Positions 7,489 through 9,529 of a DNA stretch of 9,529 nucleotides are shown here, piece after piece; within the stretch, counting starts at the first letter, position 1, and the number at the start of each line of letters is the position of its first letter. A model generated the notes under the pieces. It ran no database searches and was not told the DNA's origin. It worked only from the letters and a program-made list of their open reading frames with translations. The stretch comes from an uncultured Novosphingobium sp. (GTDB taxonomy: Bacteria; Pseudomonadota; Alphaproteobacteria; Sphingomonadales; Sphingomonadaceae): assembly GCA_937860195.1 (NCBI GenBank), contig CALMBN010000053.1:1-9529 (forward strand), read 5' to 3'. A program made the position numbers and the translations under genes.

Positions 7489-7506
7489 CCGATCCTGAAA
7501 TCAGCC
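7467..7506 (+). terminator. Nested inverted repeat spanning the stop of the AraC-type gene
   Basis: GGCTGATTTC (7467-7476) pairs perfectly with GAAATCAGCC (7497-7506). Inside it, the perfect 14-base palindrome ATCGGCTAGCCGAT (7480-7493) forms a second stem, with the TAG stop (7486-7488) in its centre. The two stems are separated by a 3x3 internal loop. This is a strong candidate for a transcript-end hairpin between the regulator and the hydroxylase gene, but a T-tract does not follow directly (the nearest TTTT is at 7514-7517). It could also be a regulator binding site, since GATTTCGAAATC (7471-7482) is itself a perfect 12-base palindrome. Confidence 0.5.
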
Positions 7507-7562
7507 GAGCAAGGCTTTTCCGAATCCGCCACGGCAGCACCGAACAACGAAAGGTGCTTCCG

Positions 7563-8381
7563 ATGAATCTGCTCAGCGACCTATTGGCGACTGCCCGCGA
7601 CGTTTTTGTGGGGAGCTTTCTGTTTGATCTGGCCCGGTACCTGATCGCGGCATCGCTGGTCGCCGCACTGGTTCGGGCGCTTCGCCAAACCAGCTGGGCC
7701 AGCCGCAAGATCCAGCGACGCGAGGCCAGTCGCAGCGATTTCATCCGCGAGGTCAGCGCTTCGGTGCGCACTGTGCTGGTCTACACCGTCTTTGCGGTTC
7801 CGATGGTCTGGGCCTTTCAGAATGGCTATCTGCGTGAATACCAAGGCGCTGTGACGCCACCGGCTTTCGCCGGCTATCTTGCCGCGATCCTGGTGGCGCA
7901 TGATACATGGTTTTATTGGACCCACCGGGCGATGCATCATCCTCGCCTGTTCAAGTCTTTTCACCGCTTTCACCACCAGACAATCACCCCGACCGCCTGG
8001 ACCGCCTACAGCTTTGCGGTGCCCGAGGCGGCGATGATGTTCCTGTTCATGCCGGTCTGGTTTTCGCTGGTTTCTACTCCAATTCCCGTAGTCTTCACGT
8101 TCCTGGCGGTCATGATCCTGCGTAACGCAATGGGCCACGCCGGGCTGGAGCTGCACCCGCGCGGCTGGGCCAGCCACCCGGTGCTCAAATGGATCACCAC
8201 CACCACGCACCACGATATGCACCACGGCACCAGCTTCAACCACAACTACGGGTTCTATTTCAGCTGGTGGGACAAGCTGATGGGCACCGAGCATCCGGAA
8301 TATGTGGCGACGTTTGACCGGGTGACGCAGGCTGCGGGCAGCACACTGCCGGGACCGGCCAACGCGACCAAGGCCGCCTGA
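7563..8381 (+). CDS. Sterol desaturase / fatty acid hydroxylase superfamily membrane protein
   Basis: A 272-residue di-iron membrane oxygenase. The histidine clusters that bind the two irons are all present: HDTWFYWTHRAMHH (113-126), FHRFHHQ (133-139), the GHAGLELH segment (191-198) and THHDMHHGTSFNHN (215-228). Hydrophobic segments lie near 14-37, 68-85, 101-112 and 155-187. The family hydroxylates or desaturates lipids such as sterols, fatty acids, sphingoid bases or carotenoids using O2; the substrate here cannot be decided, although sphingolipid and carotenoid modification are both relevant to sphingomonads. I chose the ATG at 7563 because GAAAGG (7549-7554) lies 8 bases upstream; a GTG at 7554 would sit inside this ribosome binding site. 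The stop overlaps the methyltransferase start by one base (TGATG), implying a two-gene operon. Confidence 0.9.
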   Translation: MNLLSDLLATARDVFVGSFLFDLARYLIAASLVAALVRALRQTSWASRKIQRREASRSDFIREVSASVRTVLVYTVFAVPMVWAFQNGYLREYQGAVTPPAFAGYLAAILVAHDTWFYWTHRAMHHPRLFKSFHRFHHQTITPTAWTAYSFAVPEAAMMFLFMPVWFSLVSTPIPVVFTFLAVMILRNAMGHAGLELHPRGWASHPVLKWITTTTHHDMHHGTSFNHNYGFYFSWWDKLMGTEHPEYVATFDRVTQAAGSTLPGPANATKAA

Positions 8382-9007
8382 TGCGCCGCCCCTTGATTAT
8401 TGCACGCCAGTCCGGTCATCCGCGGGGTTGGCTAGGACGGACCATCGCCGCGATCATGGTGCACGAAACGGCAGCCATCAACCGCACTGTCATCACCGCC
8501 TTGAACGTTGGGCCCGGTGATCATGTTCTCGATATCGGCTGCGGCAGCGGGCTCAGTATTGCCCTGCTGGCGCCGCTGGTCCCGCAAGGCAGTGTCAGTG
8601 GAATCGATCCCTCTGCGGTGATGATTGATCGGGCCAAGGCCCGCAATAGGGAGCAGATCGCGGCCCGGCGCGCGATGGTGGCGGTCGCCAGCGTCGAACA
8701 GCTTCCATTCGTCGAGGATACGTTTGATGCCGTGATGAGCGTGCATACGCTGTATTTCTGGGCCGATCTCAAACGCGCTCTGACAGACATTGCCCGCGTC
8801 TTGCGCAGCGATGGACGGCTGGTTCTGGCGTTCAGAACTGGCGCGAACCCCGCCGCAACCGCGAGCTTCCCGAGTGAAATCTACAATTTCCGCAGTATGG
8901 CCGAGATCACCGACGCAGCGGTTCAAGCGGGTTTTGTGGATTGCGGCACAACGCCTGATGGGCCAAACGGTGAACCGGCTTTGCTGGTCGCACGCAAGCA
9001 AAGCTGA
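8381..9007 (+). CDS. Class I SAM-dependent methyltransferase (Methyltransf_11 type)
   Basis: A 208-residue soluble methyltransferase. Motif I VLDIGCGSG (49-57) binds S-adenosylmethionine, and the acidic residue of GIDPS (Asp76) should contact its ribose. EQLPFVEDTFDAVMSVHTLYFW (106-127) covers motifs II-III, and the VLRSDGRLVLAF segment follows. The N-terminal part with GHPRGWLGR (12-20) and an INRTVI helix is common in a group of small UbiE-like methyltransferases of unknown substrate. Translation probably couples to the hydroxylase through the TGATG junction, with a weak AAGG (8370-8373) 7 bases upstream of the ATG. This arrangement suggests both enzymes act on the same, perhaps lipid, pathway. 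The gene ends 3 bp from the stop of the convergent DUF1737 gene, leaving no room for a separate terminator. Confidence 0.88.
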   Translation: MRRPLIIARQSGHPRGWLGRTIAAIMVHETAAINRTVITALNVGPGDHVLDIGCGSGLSIALLAPLVPQGSVSGIDPSAVMIDRAKARNREQIAARRAMVAVASVEQLPFVEDTFDAVMSVHTLYFWADLKRALTDIARVLRSDGRLVLAFRTGANPAATASFPSEIYNFRSMAEITDAAVQAGFVDCGTTPDGPNGEPALLVARKQS

Positions 9008-9010
9008 TGT

Positions 9011-9211
9011 TTACCCCTTCACCACATCCGCCTCATGCCAGACCACGGCTTGCGCTACCTTGATGCACAGGTGGCCTTCATCCCATGTCATGCTGGGCGA
9101 GCCATAGAGCCGCCAGCCTTGTTCCAGCGCTTCGGACACCCGTTCGCAAAAGGCGCGGTCGTCCTTGCCGGTGAGGAGGCGGTAGATCGGGCGGTCTTCT
9201 GGGGTTTGCAT
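9011..9211 (-). CDS. Small DUF1737-family protein
   Basis: A 66-residue protein. The pattern YRLLTGKDDRAFCERVSEALEQG, then WRLYGSPSMTWD and a terminal strand with KVAQAVVW, fits the DUF1737 family, small bacterial proteins of unknown function; the length is normal. I chose the ATG at 9211 (read on the minus strand) because AGGA lies six bases upstream. An in-frame ATG at 9226 would add five residues (MLGIP), but its GGAGG is only two bases away and belongs to the neighbouring palindromic element. The gene points toward the methyltransferase and lies downstream of the HEPN-like gene on the same strand, with the palindromic element in between. No function can be given. Confidence 0.78.
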   Translation of the reverse strand: MQTPEDRPIYRLLTGKDDRAFCERVSEALEQGWRLYGSPSMTWDEGHLCIKVAQAVVWHEADVVKG

Positions 9212-9226
9212 GGGGATTCCTAGCAT

Positions 9227-9351
9227 ATCCTCCCCGGAACGGGGAGGGGGACCATGCGCAGCATGGTGGAGGGGCTGGGCACTAAAATTGCCCCTCCATC
9301 ACTCGCTGGTGCGAGCGGTCCCCCTCCCCGAAGCTGCGCTTCAGGGAGGAT
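9227..9351. repeat. Composite REP-like palindromic element (nested hairpin array)
   Basis: A roughly 125-bp GC-rich element made of successive hairpins. The first is CCTCCCCG-GAA-CGGGGAGG (9229-9247). The second is ACCATGC-GCA-GCATGGT (9251-9267). A central stem, GGAGGGGC/GCCCCTCC (9268-9275 and 9290-9297), surrounds a 14-nt loop. A short CTCGC/GCGAG hairpin (9302-9306 and 9311-9315) follows. The last is CCTCCC-C-GAAGC / GCTTC-A-GGGAGG (9323-9349), with a C-A mismatch. The two outer hairpins are inverted copies: GGGGAGGGGGACC on the left recurs as its complement on the right, and both edges read ATCCTCCC outward-in. This architecture is that of paired inverted REP sequences. I recall similar GGGGAGGGGG-type elements as abundant between genes in Sphingomonadales genomes, but could not check the copy number. 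Confidence 0.8.
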
Positions 9352-9529
9352 TGAGGCGCTCCTCGCACACGGTCTTCACAATGGCCTGAAGCTGCCCGGC
9401 GCTGGCCATTGCGGCGGCGAGGTCTTCCTTTGTAATCCGGTAATGCTTGGAATAGCGCGCATCGACATAGGCGCGCCAGATGCGCTCGAAGGGTCGGCGC
9501 TGCCAGCGGGTCTTGCGCGGCCAGGCCTC
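9341..9529 (-). CDS. C-terminal part of a probable HEPN-domain protein (truncated by window edge)
   Basis: The minus strand is open from the window edge to a TGA at 9341-9343, giving 62 residues of C-terminus. The segment FERIWRAYVDARYSKHYRI followed by a helix with EDLAAAM and a final QLQAIVKTVCEER helix resembles the end of HEPN domains that accompany MNT-type nucleotidyltransferase domains in bacterial proteins, especially the AYVDARYS-HY core. Whether a nucleotidyltransferase domain lies upstream is outside the window. HEPN proteins are often RNases or toxin components, but many are uncharacterised, so no activity is claimed. The last codons (Asn-Pro-Pro-stop) come from the right edge of the palindromic element, suggesting its insertion set or altered the end of the reading frame. 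Confidence 0.6.
   Translation of the reverse strand, partial: EAWPRKTRWQRRPFERIWRAYVDARYSKHYRITKEDLAAAMASAGQLQAIVKTVCEERLNPP

Noticed and set aside
7581..8294. 237-codon minus-strand frame opposite the hydroxylase gene
   Set aside because: Antisense shadow; the plus strand carries all the di-iron histidine motifs.
9035..9223. 62-codon plus-strand frame opposite the DUF1737 gene
   Set aside because: The minus strand encodes the recognisable DUF1737 protein with a suitable ribosome binding site.
9227..9351. CRISPR array
   Set aside because: The repeats are back-to-back palindromes of differing sequence with no regular spacer pattern and no cas genes nearby.

Overview
The window comes from an alphaproteobacterium, most likely a sphingomonad of the Erythrobacteraceae or a close relative. 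I infer this from the 16S rRNA 5' domain, the GC-rich coding style, an Atm1-type exporter of almost the same length as the Novosphingobium protein, and an intergenic palindromic element of a type I remember as common in Sphingomonadales. Identifications rest on reading the sequence; no database search was run.

Left end (1-694): the 5' third of a 16S rRNA gene lies on the minus strand and is cut by the window edge. Upstream of it is a leader of about 325 nt with a boxA/boxB-type antitermination signal and several hairpins. A probable strong rrn promoter follows, with an A/T-rich UP-like tract, near 642-694. The rRNA operon is transcribed divergently from everything on the plus strand. Positions 695-1018 hold no convincing gene, but contain a 10-bp inverted repeat just before the first plus-strand gene.

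Middle (1019-9007): seven genes run head to tail on the plus strand. A GT2 glycosyltransferase and a Wzx/WzxC-like flippase overlap by four bases and form a small surface-polysaccharide module. Next is an exported or membrane-anchored retropepsin-like aspartic protease with two DTGS lobes. An Atm1-type ABC exporter then overlaps by four bases a regulator with about seven membrane segments and a C-terminal AraC-type DNA-binding domain. Finally, a histidine-rich membrane hydroxylase (sterol desaturase/fatty acid hydroxylase superfamily) and a class I SAM methyltransferase share a TGATG junction. Hairpins after the flippase and at the end of the AraC-type gene suggest breaks between transcription units, although neither has a clear U-tract.

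Right end (9008-9529): two minus-strand genes converge on the methyltransferase. One is a 66-residue DUF1737 protein whose stop lies 3 bp from the methyltransferase stop. The other is the C-terminal end of a probable HEPN-domain protein that runs off the window. Between them sits a roughly 125-bp nested palindromic element (9227-9351) whose right edge supplies the last codons and stop of the HEPN-like gene.

I do not see a clearly new multi-gene system. The best leads are the double-DTG protease, the exporter/membrane-regulator overlap, the hydroxylase-methyltransferase pair, and the palindromic element reaching into gene ends.
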